Of a stretch of DNA of 28,454 nucleotides, positions 1 to 11,819 are shown one piece after another. Position numbers and translations under genes: made by a program. Under the pieces are notes generated by a model, which was not told the origin of the DNA, searched no databases, and saw only the letters and a list, made by a program, of their open reading frames with translations. Each line of letters begins with the position of its first letter. The first letter of the stretch is position 1. The stretch is taken from positions 191,933-220,386 of the forward strand of contig NW_005434588.1 of the NCBI RefSeq assembly GCF_000315625.1. The letters are read 5' to 3'. Source of the DNA: Guillardia theta CCMP2712 (lineage: Eukaryota; Cryptophyceae; Pyrenomonadales; Geminigeraceae).

Positions 1-123
1 CTACGATCATCCGAAGCTTCAAAGTCTGACGGTGGAAGAGTATGAAGTAAGGAGAAGGATGTGATGATAGAGACATGACTGATATGAATCCGACGTGATG
101 GTGATACGATTTTGATAGATGTA

Positions 124-537
124 TATGACATGATATGATATGATATGATATGATATGATATGACATGATATGACATGACATGACATGATATGATATGATA
201 TGATATGACATGATATGACATGACATGACATGATATGATATGATATGACATGATATGACATGACATGACATGATATGACATGATGACATGACATGACATG
301 ATATGATATGATATGATATGAAATGATGACATGACATGACATGACATGATATGATATGACATGACATGATATGATATGATATGATATGGTGTGACATGAC
401 ATGACATGACATGACATGACATGACATGACATGACATGACATGACATGACATGACATGACATGATATGATATGATATGATATGATATGATATGATGTGAT
501 ATGATGTGATATGATATGATATGATATGACATGACAT
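124..537. repeat. Pentanucleotide satellite of TGATA and TGACA units
   Basis: About 410 bases are built almost only from two 5-base units, TGATA and TGACA, which differ at one position. Writing T for TGATA and C for TGACA, the start reads C TTTTTT C T CCC TTTT C T CCC TTT C T CCC T C, so the block CTCCCTTT(T) of 8-9 pentamers recurs three times as a higher-order unit. A few units are broken (for example TGA plus TGACA near 282 and AAATGA near 321). Any open frame through it is an artefact of the 5-base period. Confidence 0.95.
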
Positions 538-538
538 T

Positions 539-1110
539 TCATGTTTCAGAAATCGCAGCAGACGTTTGACGTGGCCTTTGCCATATCGACTTTTGAGCAT
601 GATGGTCTTGGTCGTTATGGGGACCTGGTAAGGACGAGGAAGAGAATTCGACGACGGTGATGACGGCATGCAAGCTTGATCCTGACGCAGACATCAAGTC
701 GATGAAGAGGATGAAGGTTTGTGTGACATATCTCGACGTTGTTGTTGTTGACATGCTGAAAGGCTGTGCTGAAGAAGAATGGAATTCTTCTCCTCGCTGT
801 CCCTGTCGGTCAAGACACGGTTAGGTGGAACATGCACAGGTAGTTTAAAACGTGTCGACCATGTTCGATCATACTCGATCTTGTTCCATGTTGTCACTTG
901 TTGCCTGCAGGATATACGGAGAGTCAAGGTTGCCTCTCCTTCTGAAAGGGTACACGTGCTCTGCTCTCTCGGACATGCTCTGTTCTTGGTGAGTTGCTGC
1001 AGATGGCGGGTGATCGCTACGTTCGGCTTCCATCACATCCTCTTCCAGCTTCAAGACCCGCTGGTTCATTATCAGCCGGTCCGTCGCGGGAGTGACTTGC
1101 TGGGTGGATG
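539..1110 (-). other. Possible exons of an unrecognised minus-strand gene
   Basis: I do not recognise a family. On the minus strand a candidate exon near 1090-1020 encodes a short charged helix-like stretch (RVLKLEEDVMEAERS). Another near 960-908 ends in an acceptable donor (CCGTATATCCTGCAG, then GC/GT choices). A third opens after a good acceptor (cttgaccgacag, near 822) and stays open to a stop just before the pentamer satellite, in a Ser/Thr-rich frame. Splice phases were not closed, so these could be exons of a gene downstream of the MON2-like gene, or chance. The satellite would lie in its 3' region. Confidence 0.25.
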
Positions 1111-1207
1111 ACGTGCGTTCAGGTGTTCGTGCTGGGGAACGAGTAGCCCATGTTCAATCTGTTAATATGTACAAGACAACAATGAAAACATTGATCACGA
1201 CCAAGGG

Positions 1208-1312
1208 GGGATAGGGAGATGACGAGGAGGAGGAGGAAGGGGGGAGGGGAGAGGAGGAGGAGGAGGAGGAGGAGGAGGAGAGAAGGAGGAGAAGGATGGA
1301 GAGTAGGAGGAT
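1208..1312. repeat. GGA-rich purine tract beyond the 3' end of the MON2-like gene
   Basis: The plus strand is almost pure purine, mostly GGA/GAGGAGG. It begins about 40 bases past the stop codon of the MON2-like gene on the transcript side, so it is probably 3' UTR or flank. Transcribed from the minus strand it would be a pyrimidine tract. Confidence 0.8.
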
Positions 1313-1350
1313 CGCGAGGAGGCAGTAGAGGGGATGAGACGATCTCAAGT

Positions 1351-4300
1351 TCACATGGGAGCATGTAGACCGATCTCCTCTCCCACCTTCTCCAGCAGAG
1401 TCTTGGCCATGGCCCTGATTTCTCTCTGCAGATCCAAGTCAAGGAGAGTAGAGGCAAGCGAAGCAACGCACGTTGGAGGAAAGGATACACTTGCACAGGG
1501 TGGAGTAGAGGAGGAGGAGGTGTCCGGTCTGCGAGCTCCGATCGTGCAGCCGACTAGATCGCTTCCTCAGGGCCTTTTCCTCCTCTTCGGTTCTTGCCGG
1601 GAGCTCGTCCATGGCGTAACTCCTAGGGGGCTACAGGAGCGTGAGGAGGAGTAGCAGAAGGAGAGGAAGAAGTTGGGGAGACAAGGATCAGAGCAGCGAC
1701 GAGGAGAGCAACGAGATTGAGAGCGAGGATTAGGAGAAGAATGAGGAGGAGCAGAAAGATGATGACGATCATGATGGTGGTGATGATGATGATGATGAGG
1801 AGGAGGAGGAGAAGGAGAAGGAGGAGGAGGAGGAGGAGGAGGAGGAGGAGGAGAAGGAGAAGGAGAAGGAGAAGGAGGAGGAGAAAAGGAGGAGGAGGAG
1901 GAGGAGGAGGAGGATGGTTCCTTATCACCTCAAGCTCTTCCACGAGGAGATCGAAGCATGATGGTGAGAGTCGCAGACTCTCCAAGCTCTGATGGCAAAA
2001 CGAGAGGAAGTCGAAGGAGGAGAAGCGGGAGGTAACGACAAGAGTACAGGATTGGATGGAGGATACAGGGAAAGAAGGAAAACAAGAACACGTCAGGACG
2101 AGCAACACAGCAGCAACTGTTGTAACCTTGATAGAGGAGATCGCGAGCTCCAGCCAAGACTTGTCGGGGGGCTCGGGGACAGAGGAGCCCAAGTTAGCAT
2201 GCATCTCAAGGACGGTCCGAATGCGCTCAATGACGATCTGCTCTCATGTCAACGTCTCCGCTCCTCTGTGACCTCCTCTCCTCTCCCCAGCTCTCCTCTC
2301 CCCAGCTCTGCTGTTCACCCCACTCCTCTTTCTCTGCTCGGCTCTTCCTCTTCCCCCTCCTCCTTTTCAGCTCCTTCCCCGCTCCTCCTCTTCTATCGAT
2401 GCTGTAACCCCCCCCCTTCTGCCTTCTTTCCTCTCCTCCTCCCTCAGCTCACCTTGGCCGCAAAGTCAACCTTGTCAGCCTGAACTCCAGCTGCTGGGCT
2501 CCAGCTTGCGAGTGTCATCAGCTCCTGACAACAGGGGGTCAGCCAAGGGAGCAGGTGGGAAAGGCAGGTGGGAAAGGCCGACCTGGAGTGCCCGCCTGCT
2601 CAAGGCGCTTCTCTTGACACGGAGCGGGAGCTCGAGAGCAGCTTGCTTGCAGCTGTCCTCCAGGATGGCGTCGAAAATTCTGAGGACGTCAACGTGCATG
2701 TCGATGCGGCTGGCAAGGGGCGCGAGGATGGAGGAGACGATCCGCATCATCATCCCGTCAACCTCGTCCAGCTCGAAAGTTTGCGCGTCCTTGGCATGCG
2801 CAGCTGGAGTGGTGAGGACTGTGCTGAACCCGTCTACGATGTTGTGCCATACTTGGCTCTTGTCCTCCTCGGAAATGCCCGAGGCCGTCTGAATGATCGG
2901 CATGCCTGCCTTGAGGACCCTCTCTAGGGACGTGACTATGTCGTTCCATGGGACAGCAGCCTGGCTGGAGGACCTGGAACAGACGCAGACAAGGAAAGTG
3001 ACTACGATCCTCTCGAACAGATTTGTCTGCACGACGACAGCAGCCTCGTCGCAGAACAGCTCAGCGAGCAGCTGGCTGGCGGCACTGATCTCCTCCTTCG
3101 ACCTGTGATCGGTCATGCTTGACGTACATGAGCAACAGCCTTCACCTTGCTGGTCGTTGAGCGAACGTGTAGTTGAGGTTAACAGTCCACTCATACGACC
3201 TCTCGTCTCCGGGAAGCAAGCAGAGGAGGGAGGAGACGAGCTCGTGCCATAGGGTCACTTGCTCGATGACCTCCCTTCCTCCCAGGAGTTTCGCCATCCT
3301 CTTGTAATGGCTCACGACCTCCTTTTCCTCCGCCTTCTCTTGCGAGACGATCACGCCGAGGATGTGGATGAGTCGGGCAATCGTCTCTGAGTGAGAGAAC
3401 CCCGTCAGCGACCGAGCGAATAGAGGGGAGGTGAGTTCACCATGACCGACTAACTGAGGGGACAAAGTGATGGCATCGTCGACGAGGTCGAACATTTCGT
3501 CGGTGATTTCCCACACAACTCCCGTCTTGTGGAGCTTCTTAGCGCAAGACTTCTTCACCTGGGATTCGAAGCATTCCCAGAGAGAATCCCACATGCTCCT
3601 GACATGTTTGCGTCAGACGTCGAGCCATGAACATTGATTCTTGGGATGAGATCCAAACGGTTGTCAATGTTGCGATTTACCTTGGGAAGGTCTTGCTCAT
3701 ACTCTTGACCATGATTGAGATAGAGCATACAGCAGACCGGATGATCAACTCGCTTCTGCACTCAAACGCAAACACTAGGCGAGAGATGAAAGTTTTCCAG
3801 GTCTCATCAACATCGTCGGGCAAGGTCCCCTGATGTTCAAGGTGCAGGGTGAAGAGCAACTGGATCAGTTTGCACGCTCCGTCGAAGACTGCCAAGGTGA
3901 AGTCAGACAGGAACGTAGGGAGAAAGCTGAGGAGAGAAACATGAAAAGGAGGAGCAGGAAAAGGAGGAAGAGGAAAATGGGGAGGTTGGAGGACGAGAAA
4001 CTGAAGGCTCCCATCAATCTCCACATGAATTCACCTGTCAACCAAGTGCTCAGCCACTGCTGGGTCGATTTCGATCCCTCCGCAACGGCTTCGAAGGTTG
4101 TTTGTTCGATCTGCTCCATGTAGGGGAAGATGAACGATTGTATCACTATCCCCATCTTGTCGTGGAACTGCTGTTTGACTCGCTCGTCCTCGAGAAGCAT
4201 ATCCAGCAGGACCTTAACAGATTCGTTCCTCACCTGTTGCAAAGAGGTTCCATCAACCAACATGTATGAATGCACAAGAATACGAGTATCATATCATCGC

Positions 4301-7300
4301 CAAGCTATCATATCATCAACAAGGTATCATATCATCCCAAATGAACACAGAAAATACAGGTAGAACAGTGAAAGACTACATCTACACGGCAAGTCGCGAC
4401 GGAGAGGAGAGCAGAGGTTTACATTTTCTCTCTTGTCGGACCCGAGCTTGAGGAGAGCGTCGACAATGGACAACCACAACTGGACTTTCTCGATCCTCGT
4501 CGACTCTTTCTCTTCTTCCTGCTCTTCCTCCTCTGCGATTAACTTTGCAGTGACGAATTCTGCACAATCACGAAGGGAAGTGATTGCGGCAAGGCTGAGA
4601 TTGAAGGTCATGTGCGAGTTTGGAATGGATTGGCAGAAAGCTCTGATCTACCTTGTCTCCAAGTCCAAGGTCTGCCTGCCGAACGCGATAGCAAGATGAA
4701 GGAAGGAGGAGAACTCTTTCTCGTCTAGCTCGCTCAAGAACTCGCTCGAGACCAGAGATACGCACTTGATTCCTTCTTTCACCTGTACTGAAGTCACTGC
4801 AACAGCTGAGGTCTGACAAGCTGCGTGGAGAACGAGAGAGGCACCGAAGGAGAGACAGGAATGGAATAGTTGCACGCAAGGAAAACACGTAGTAAAGAAG
4901 ATGTAGAAGAAGATTCAAAGGGTCCAGGAGACAGAGCCAGTGCCAGTGAATCAATGAAATCTATTTGTTTCTCTTACCAACGCCACGTCGTTGGACTTGG
5001 AGATGTTCGTGAAGGTTTGCATGAGAATGGACCAGCTTGACTTAATCGATTTTCCCCTCTTCTTGAGAATCTCGAAAATGCACCTCAAGATCTCCATCTT
5101 CACTTCTTTCGGCGACTGATTGAAGATCTGAGCACGATGGTGAGACACAATCATCAAACGCGCGTGAGTCATCATCGTCATCGTCGTCAGAAACAACCAC
5201 CACAACCAAAATCACAACCAAAATCTTTTCATTATCATCTCCACAACCACAATCACCATCACAACCAGCACCAGCACCAGCATCATCATCATGTACCTCA
5301 GCAAGAGATCCCAGCATACTCTTCTCAAGCTTGTCGTCCGAAGCTTTCGCGAGGTCTCTCTTCTCCAGAAAGCTGTCGACGAATCTCTCGAAGATCGAGA
5401 TCGCAGCCTGCATGAAATGATCAGTGACAGAACAAAGTGAGAAGAGCTTGTTTCAACCTTTCTGATCTGACTCTCTTCATGAATGCAAAGTTTGACGATG
5501 GTGGTCTGTAGAGAGTCCCATATCTCTTCCAACCGTGCGTGATTGCTCTCAGCGACCACAAATGCACAAGACATCCCGAAGTAGACAGAGTCTGCAGACA
5601 GAATGTGAGTGAGCTGCAAGATGCTCTCTTCAAGACTCTACTTAAGTTGTTCTTGTCTGCTGCATCTTCCACACTCCCGTCTTGAGCCTCTTCCTGATGA
5701 CAACCATGAGCGAAATTCAGGCGCAGGCATCGCAGTTTTGCCTTCTCCGTAGGAACAGCAGCCTGTTCCAGCGTCTTGAGTAGCGACATGCAAGCGTCTC
5801 TTGAAAGTTTGTCGCTGTCTTCAAAGATCTTGTCGATTCCCCTTGAAACGTGCTTGAGAAATTTCACGTCCTCCTGGGCGAAGCCCAAGGACGTGGAGGC
5901 TTCAGATGTCTTGTCTTTCATGTACACAGACAACTTCGTCTGCAACCCGAAGTCTGTGGAAGCGTGAGAGGGCAATCTGGATCGTTGACAACAAGTCCTT
6001 ACTTGCAATGTTTGCAGTCCAATACTGCAAGACAGGAAAGAGAATCTTCCAAGAGTGCTGCATGTCTTCGCCCAAATCGAACACCTTTCGTACTTGTCAT
6101 CCCCACGCTTCTCTCACACGCTCCTACCATGCGGATGATCGAGTCCAGGATGAGCAGGCGAGGGCGTGCAGGCAGTTGTGTTGTGGAGTCTGGAGCTGGA
6201 GCACCGACAGCTTTGCAGATGATGCTTCAAGGGGCGTCAGGTCGTTCTTCACCAACAGCCCAAGATTGTACCTCAACGCAAGGTCTCTAGAGTGGAACTG
6301 CCTGAGCTCGTTGCTCGCTTGCATGTAGGAGCAGAGGGACCTCAGGACGAGTTGCAAGAGCCTGTCATTCTCGATGTGTTGCATGCAAAGGCGAGTCAAT
6401 CCCATCAGTGAGATGGTCCAACTGTCGATCATGTGGTTGCACACCTGGAACGAGTCAGCAGCATGACAACTACAACAGCAAGCCCGTCACCTTGGACGAT
6501 GCGCTCTCTTCATCTGGTTTTGTGTCTGTCACAGTATACGATGGGTAATCCTCGAAGCTGCTCAAGGAAGAAGTAGAGATAGGTCGTTGAAGGTTGCACA
6601 TCTCATTCATCGCGCATGACAGGTTCGAGGAGCAGATTATGGCAAGCTCGAACGCGATCGTGTCCCAATCAGGAGGTAAAACTGGTTCTTCGCCCTGGAT
6701 AAAGAAATATCAAGGATCTGCTGTAGCAGACGGGCAAAGATTGCAAAGAGGGCTCACAGAAACGGTGTCGATGATTCTCTTCCATGACATCTTCTCATCT
6801 TCAGTGATGGACAAGAAGTTCTTCACAGGCAGCTCTCGTTGGGCAGCGACCATCTGCTTGCTTGATCGTGTATTCTTTGTCTCTGCAGCTTCAATCAGAT
6901 CCTGTCCAAGCAAATTTTCTCGGCACGTGGCTCTATCGCATGAATCATTGTACTGATGATCAACTCAATTTCTCATGACATGAGTCTTGCCAAACAAGCA
7001 ACGAAATCAACGATATCCACACAGCAATACAACATCTGCAACACACAGAGCCAAGGGTAAAGTCTAATGGCAGACCTTTTGGATGAGGAGGGTCGAGATA
7101 GTTTGAAACTATCGCAGCAAACGCATCCATCTCCATGTCAATCACGTTCTCTGCATCGCTTGACTGATTGAGTTCGCTGCTAACGATGTGAATCTTTTTC
7201 AGTCTGGTCGGAAGTTCGTCGGATGTTGTATATTCGTGTAGACATTCAAGAGCAGCAAGTTTCAGCCATGACGGCTTGGCCTCCTGGAGCATGGAATCAG

Positions 7301-10300
7301 GCATTTTCAGCACAACGAAGGAGACCAAGATTGCAAGAACTGTTTCGCACTACAAAGATTCGATTGGCAAGAGGTAGTGAGAGGATGCATACGGGTCAAG
7401 AACCATCCATGAGATCGACAGTAACAACACCACGACAATCTCGCATCAACGATGAGAAGGGAGAGAGAGAGGCGCCGTCACCTGTGCCATGTGCACAAAG
7501 AGAGAGATCATGTTTGCCACACAAGACAACAGGTTGGATTCGCAATCGTCGTTGCAGTCGTCATCACTGCAAAAAGTTGTCAACCCTCACACCTCCCTTC
7601 GCATTCAGCAGACCTGTTGGGAGCAGAATAGTAGCTGATCACTGCCGAGCAACATCGCAACAGCCTCACAATCTTCCAGACATGATCAGCGCAAAGACAA
7701 GTTGGTATGGAGCGATCTCACAGCAATGTTGATGTCTTGTGCAGAGACAGCCTGTTTCGAATCTTTCATGACGAAAGCTCGGGTTCCAGCCTCAGCGACT
7801 CTTTGCAGCTGATAAACAAGGACCGAACAAATCTGATCGTTCAGGATGTTGAGGAATGATTTCGACCTTCCCAAAAGTAAGAATGTCATCGCACAGACAA
7901 CACGAGAGAACGAAGCACAGCGTCGATCATTTTCAACTCCACATCACTCTCAACTCCACATCATTTCATCATGGCATGCATCGTCTCAACTTCACGGCAT
8001 CCATTCGTGTTCATCACAGGTCATACTTGTGAAATATCTTGCTCTCAGCACGGAGAATGTCGTCCAGAATCCCGAGGATCATGGGACATACTGAGAAGTG
8101 GGGGCGAAACTGAAGCTTCTTGCTCGTCTCCAGCTTGATAATGGATGAGAACTCTCGGAAGAGATGCGATCCGATCATCGTCACGTGGCTCTCAAGATCT
8201 GCAGGCTCAGCTTCGGTACTCTTCTTGGCGAGCTCTTGCATGACGATGATGGCCTCCCTGCATTCTCCTTCGTACAACTTTGAGAGAAGGTCAAAGAATC
8301 CTTCCAGTGACGACTTGATGGACAAATTTGCAATCTGCAGTCGAAAGGATGGGAGAGATCAGTCTGCAACGCATACTTGCAAGCTCTGTGGACCTGTGCG
8401 GCGTGAGTGTAGCGGCTTCCATGCAATGACAAAAGAGTCTCAATGCAAAGAAGCATCGCTTTCTCCTGTTTGCACAGACGTGTCAGAAGGAGTAATGAAT
8501 ATGTTCCGCCCTCTAGATCAAAATTCTATCTTGCTACTTGGTTCTGGTTTCCTTAAATTGTACATCTAGGTATCGCTCTCATCCATAGCTCCATTGCATC
8601 CCTTCTCAACTTGCTCATTCATCTGTCTTTGGGAGAATACGTAGCAAGGGGGCAGTTGGAAAACGTACATGGAAGCATATTCTTGGCGACTGCAGTGACG
8701 TGCTGCACAACTGAAGAAACAGAGACATCACTACAACTGTAGCGGTCACTGCCCGGTCTCACGACAGCACCTGGACGATTCGAAGTTGAAATGCTTCGTC
8801 TGTGCTGTCAACGGCTAGTCTGAACACATTTGAAGCCTTCACAAACTCGTCCTGGATCCTGTATTAGGGTTGAACGACCTCGGAAATTATCTGGCTTACC
8901 GGATCGATCCCATCGCAGGCCGCAAGGCGTTGAAGCATTGAGAGTCCCATGCGAGACAAGTTTGCAGTCTTGCTCTCAGAGGCCTGTACAGAATGCAAGT
9001 TCAGAAACATGAGAGAAAGCAAGTTCAGAAACATGAGAGAATGCAAGTTCAGAAACATGAGAGAATGCAAGTTCAGAAACATGAGAGAATGCAAGTTCAG
9101 AAACATGAGAGTTGCTCGGACGTTTCGATACACCCCGTGGCATCCAAACAAAACAGCAAAACTAAAAGATTTGCTTTGCGAATTTACACTTAACCCGTGT
9201 CTCACCTGGAGAGCGATCTTGAGGATTGCATCACTCGATCTGATCGACTTCGTCAGGCTGTCTTGATCATGGTGCTCCTCATCAATGTCGCGGATGATCC
9301 TAAATCAAAGTCACATACGAAATGAGCGATAGAACAGACACATTTCACAACGGATGCTCATACACATCTGAGGCTCATCAAAGAGATTCTTATCGCATGC
9401 CTCAAACTTCACCTCTCTGCGCTCTTCAAGAGCTCACGATATCTGTATTGACTCCTTGGGGTGTTCGTTTCCAGCGTCTCTAGGTCCTTGAGAAGAAGTT
9501 TGCACACTTCACTCGTCATGTGCGAATCTGGCTTCGTCGTCATGGACATGGACAATCTTGCAGTCGCCTTGCTCTTATCTTGAGTATCACCCTTTGGCTC
9601 TTTGCTCCTCCATCCAAACAACGATCCCCCCCAACTCGATCGTGCTTTCTGTGGAATCTTCGCACTTGCTTGATTGGTTTCGGCCGCACCTTGCTCGGGA
9701 GTTGTCTGTTTGATTTCTTGAACATCCTTTTGATTCTCATGATCGTGGTCAACTTCAGCCTCTTCAGTTGTGGCTGTTACTGTAGCTGTCTCAGTGTCAG
9801 TCTCTGTCTCTTCGTTCCCGCTTTTGACATCTTTTTCATCTCCTCCCTTGTCATGAACCCCTTCATCAGCCTTCACTTCCTCTTCCCCGGAATCGGTTGT
9901 TGCTTGAGCATCAGGAGGCGCAGTCTCGTCACGGAGTTCCTCTACCTCAGTCTTCTCGACCCCTTCAGTTTGTTCATCGTTTTCTTCATTGCCTTCCTTC
10001 ACCTCTGCGTCAGCAGTCTCCCTTCTTTCAGATTCTTCTCTTTTCTCCTCCTCATCCTCCTCCTCCTCCTCCTCCTCCTCCTCCTCCTCCTCCTCCTCCT
10101 TCTCCTGTCCCTCCTCCTTTTCATCGCCATGATCATGATCATTCTGACGATCACTGTCATCTGCATTTTCGGCTTCGCTTTCTCTAGCTTCTTCCTCGAC
10201 CTTGCCATCTTCCTCGAGTGTCGAATTTTCTCCTTGGCCTTCCTCTTCCCAAGACTTCTGTTCATGTAGGCTGCCGTCTTGGGAGTCCAGCTGCTTGTTG

Positions 10301-10545
10301 GAATCTACCGATCTTGTCTCCATCTCATGCGTATCAACATTGGAATTCGGAGAGTCGTCATTGGTCGCCGCATGCTCTTGGTCGTTGAAACCCTCACTGT
10401 CTTCATCCTCAACGTCCTTGCCCTCGACTACTTTGCCCCCGGCATCTTTTTGAGCCTTCCCTTCAATCACCGGGTGATCATCGCCTTCTGCATGATCCTC
10501 GTCACCTGCTTGCACATCCTGTTTCGAATCGATCTCAGGCATCAC
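1351..10545 (-). CDS. MON2: MON2-like Golgi/endosome trafficking protein (many exons)
   Basis: MON2 proteins are large helical-repeat scaffolds related to the BIG/GBF Arf activators but without a Sec7 domain; they act at the trans-Golgi/endosome with DOP1-type partners. The family call rests on similarity in the right order. There is a DCB-like start (KLLLKDLETLE, then LSRMGLSMLQRLAACDG), a KPSWLKLAALECLHEY segment near 7275, and a C-terminal WNDIVTSLERVLKAGMP segment near 2950. The last exon (1351-1489) ends EEIGLHAPM and a stop. Exons whose phases close are 9413-10545, 9206-9299, 8900-8983, 8771-8851, 8394-8465, 8027-8334 and 7722-7866; the middle exons are approximate. The first exon adds about 330 residues of acidic sequence with a poly-Glu run before the DCB region, which the family normally lacks. 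No Sec7 motif was found. Exon 8394-8465 uses a weak donor (GTCCAC). The family call is fairly sure, the full splice model is not. Confidence 0.8.
1780..1918. repeat. GAGGAG/GAGAAG microsatellite in a MON2 intron
   Basis: About 135 bases of GAT, then GAG/GAA triplets on the plus strand. It lies between a probable exon ending at LLVEELE (about 1930, donor GTGATAAGG) and the next exon further 3'. It is read as CTC/CTT in the transcript, a very long pyrimidine tract. Long frames of Arg, Glu or Leu across it are artefacts. Confidence 0.85.
8984..9205 (-). other. MON2 intron carrying a 24-base minisatellite
   Basis: The intron is bounded by CTCCAG/GTGAGA at 9206/9205 and gtacag/GCCTCT at 8984/8983, both phase 0. 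It is 222 nt long, of which about 120 nt is tandem repeat. The flanking exons (9206-9299 and 8900-8983) translate cleanly, so the repeat does not reach the protein. Confidence 0.8.
8995..9113. repeat. 24-base minisatellite, five copies
   Basis: The unit GCAAGTTCAGAAACATGAGAGAAT (given here only as a repeat name; its first half is GCAAGTTCAGAA) occurs five times head to tail, starting at 8995, 9019, 9043, 9067 and 9091. Copies are nearly identical, with one GAAAGC variant for GAATGC. In the transcript sense every unit holds TTTCTGAAC, resembling a branch-point plus pyrimidine tract. Confidence 0.9.
10045..10103. repeat. CTC microsatellite encoding poly-Glu in the first MON2 exon
   Basis: A pure (CTC)n run on the plus strand is GAG in the transcript and encodes about 15 consecutive Glu in the acidic N-terminal extension. 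The frame continues openly on both sides through non-repetitive acidic sequence into the DCB-like region, so this microsatellite is coding, unlike most others in the window. Confidence 0.8.
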
Positions 10546-10842
10546 TCCCCAAAGCTTGTGACTCAGCCCGATTGGACTGCTGCAACTTATTCCTGATCAA
10601 CAACACAGTTTCCGTGCGATGATGTCCTGTTAGGAAACGAAAGTCAACATCAATGATGCTGAAAATTCCAGGTGCTCCACATAAATTTCAAATCATGGGG
10701 AAAGTACTGCCTACTATCGGGACTTTGGACAAGCGTAAAATCTGGATTTCGCTATAAATTCTACTTTCTCACTGTGAGGTCTCAACTATGTCTCTCTTGC
10801 CATCTCACCCTCTGGATACAAGCTCGATTAAGCTCCATAGTT
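10546..10842. other. Gap between the MON2-like gene and the small membrane-protein gene
   Basis: About 300 bases with no convincing exon. Both neighbours are on the minus strand, so this should hold the 3' end of the small gene and the 5' region of the MON2-like gene. It is moderately AT-rich around 10660-10760. I see no clear TATA box or AATAAA. Confidence 0.5.
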
Positions 10843-11079
10843 TCATAGTCTATCTCCTCTCATCTTTGCAAACTTCTTCCGCGATCGCAAAAATTCGTTG
10901 CCCCTGACTAATCGTCCAAGGTTTCTCAGCTCTCGATGTTGATCAACTGAATGCCATTCAAGTTTGAAGATGGTATAACTGGTAAACAGGAAGATAAAGT
11001 ATCCTCCCACAGCCATCTCGCTCGATTTCCTCTGCATTTTTTCATCTTCTTCGCCCTTGTCTACTCTCTTGGCCTCCAT
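10843..11079 (-). CDS. Small single-span membrane protein, 78 residues
   Basis: I do not recognise a named family. The intronless frame starts at ATG 11079 and ends at TGA 10843-10845. Residues 1-21 are charged and mostly polar (many Lys, Glu, Asp), residues about 22-41 form one hydrophobic helix (MAVGGYFIFLFTSYTIFKLE), and the rest is strongly basic, ending KKFAKMRGDRL. Codon use looks ordinary and the layout is coherent, which argues against chance. A single span with a basic C-terminal tail suggests an organelle or ER membrane subunit, but that is inference. It lies about 300 bases upstream of the MON2-like gene on the same strand. Confidence 0.55.
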   Translation of the reverse strand: MEAKRVDKGEEDEKMQRKSSEMAVGGYFIFLFTSYTIFKLEWHSVDQHRELRNLGRLVRGNEFLRSRKKFAKMRGDRL

Positions 11080-11159
11080 GAATTTCGCTTTGTTCCCCCA
11101 GACTGGAGGAAAACAGCAGAAAATTCAAGGGTGGGTGGTCAACCAAGGGAGAGGAGGTA

Positions 11160-11815
11160 GGGGTGGAGGTTGAACTTCGATAGGGGTATTCACGAACACA
11201 TGTGGGTAGTATAACCCACCCCCTTATATCCCATCATTTTTCCCTACACTTCTCTTTTCAAGTACCCCACCATTTGAGGTAAATTGTTTCGAAACAGATG
11301 ATGCAAGGGGTAACGTACATCACCATGCGACATGGGTGGGGTACCTTTCCACCCTATCCGACAAAGTCTTTTGTGCTGGGGAATGTAAGGGGTGCTGGTG
11401 ATGTTGATCTCTAGGTAGGGTACCCTTCAACCAGTATATAGGGGTAGTTACAGCTGTGCCCAATCACAAAATGGGGTAGGGTACTGATCAGATTTGGGGT
11501 AGTGGTCGCTACCCGGTCCATATTTTCTTCCACCGGTCGTAAGATAGAGTACAAGTGTACCCGTCTTGTGGAAGAATTTTAGCAGGGTACTTGAAAGTAC
11601 CCACCTCAAGGCTGTCGTACCCCTACCCTCAGTATTCTTTTCCCCCACTCCAGTATCCCACCCCTTCCATCAAACCGACATCATACCCCTCCCTTCTCCT
11701 CAGATTCACCACCCCCATCACCTCATTAGACATACTATACCCCATCAATGACCCCCTACCCATGTTTTGACTGCAAAATCGTTATCTTGATATGGTGGGT
11801 ACTTTGTTATTTTAA
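11160..11815. other. GGGTA/TACCC-rich stretch without a gene
   Basis: No credible coding frame. The words GGGTA and TACCC occur again and again on both strands, not in tandem, often as GGGTACC. GTAC is found at 11262, 11315, 11341, 11420, 11481, 11549, 11557, 11587, 11597, 11617 and 11799. It grades into the GC-rich patch at 11820, and similar GGGTA words return on the other side of that patch (12290-12540). Confidence 0.6.
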
Positions 11816-11819
11816 GTTG

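Noticed and set aside
19-669. Long minus-strand open frame rich in Ser, Cys, His, Ile
   Set aside because: Most of it is translation of the TGATA/TGACA satellite, whose 5-base period keeps frames open.
1717-2204. Poly-Arg (plus) and poly-Leu (minus) frames
   Set aside because: They are translations of the GAG/GAA microsatellite; splice sites place it in a MON2 intron.
8995-9113. CRISPR array
   Set aside because: The 24-base units are directly adjacent without unique spacers, and the context is an intron of a eukaryotic gene.
9520-10269. Plus-strand frame with poly-Leu, looking like a membrane protein
   Set aside because: It is the antisense of the acidic first exon of the MON2-like gene; poly-Leu comes from CTC opposite GAG.
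1351-10545. Sec7-containing Arf activator (BIG/GBF type)
   Set aside because: DCB-like similarity alone would allow it, but no Sec7 motif was found, and the C-terminal segments fit MON2 better.
11160-11815. Telomeric or subtelomeric repeat
   Set aside because: GGGTA words are on both strands, irregular and not in tandem.
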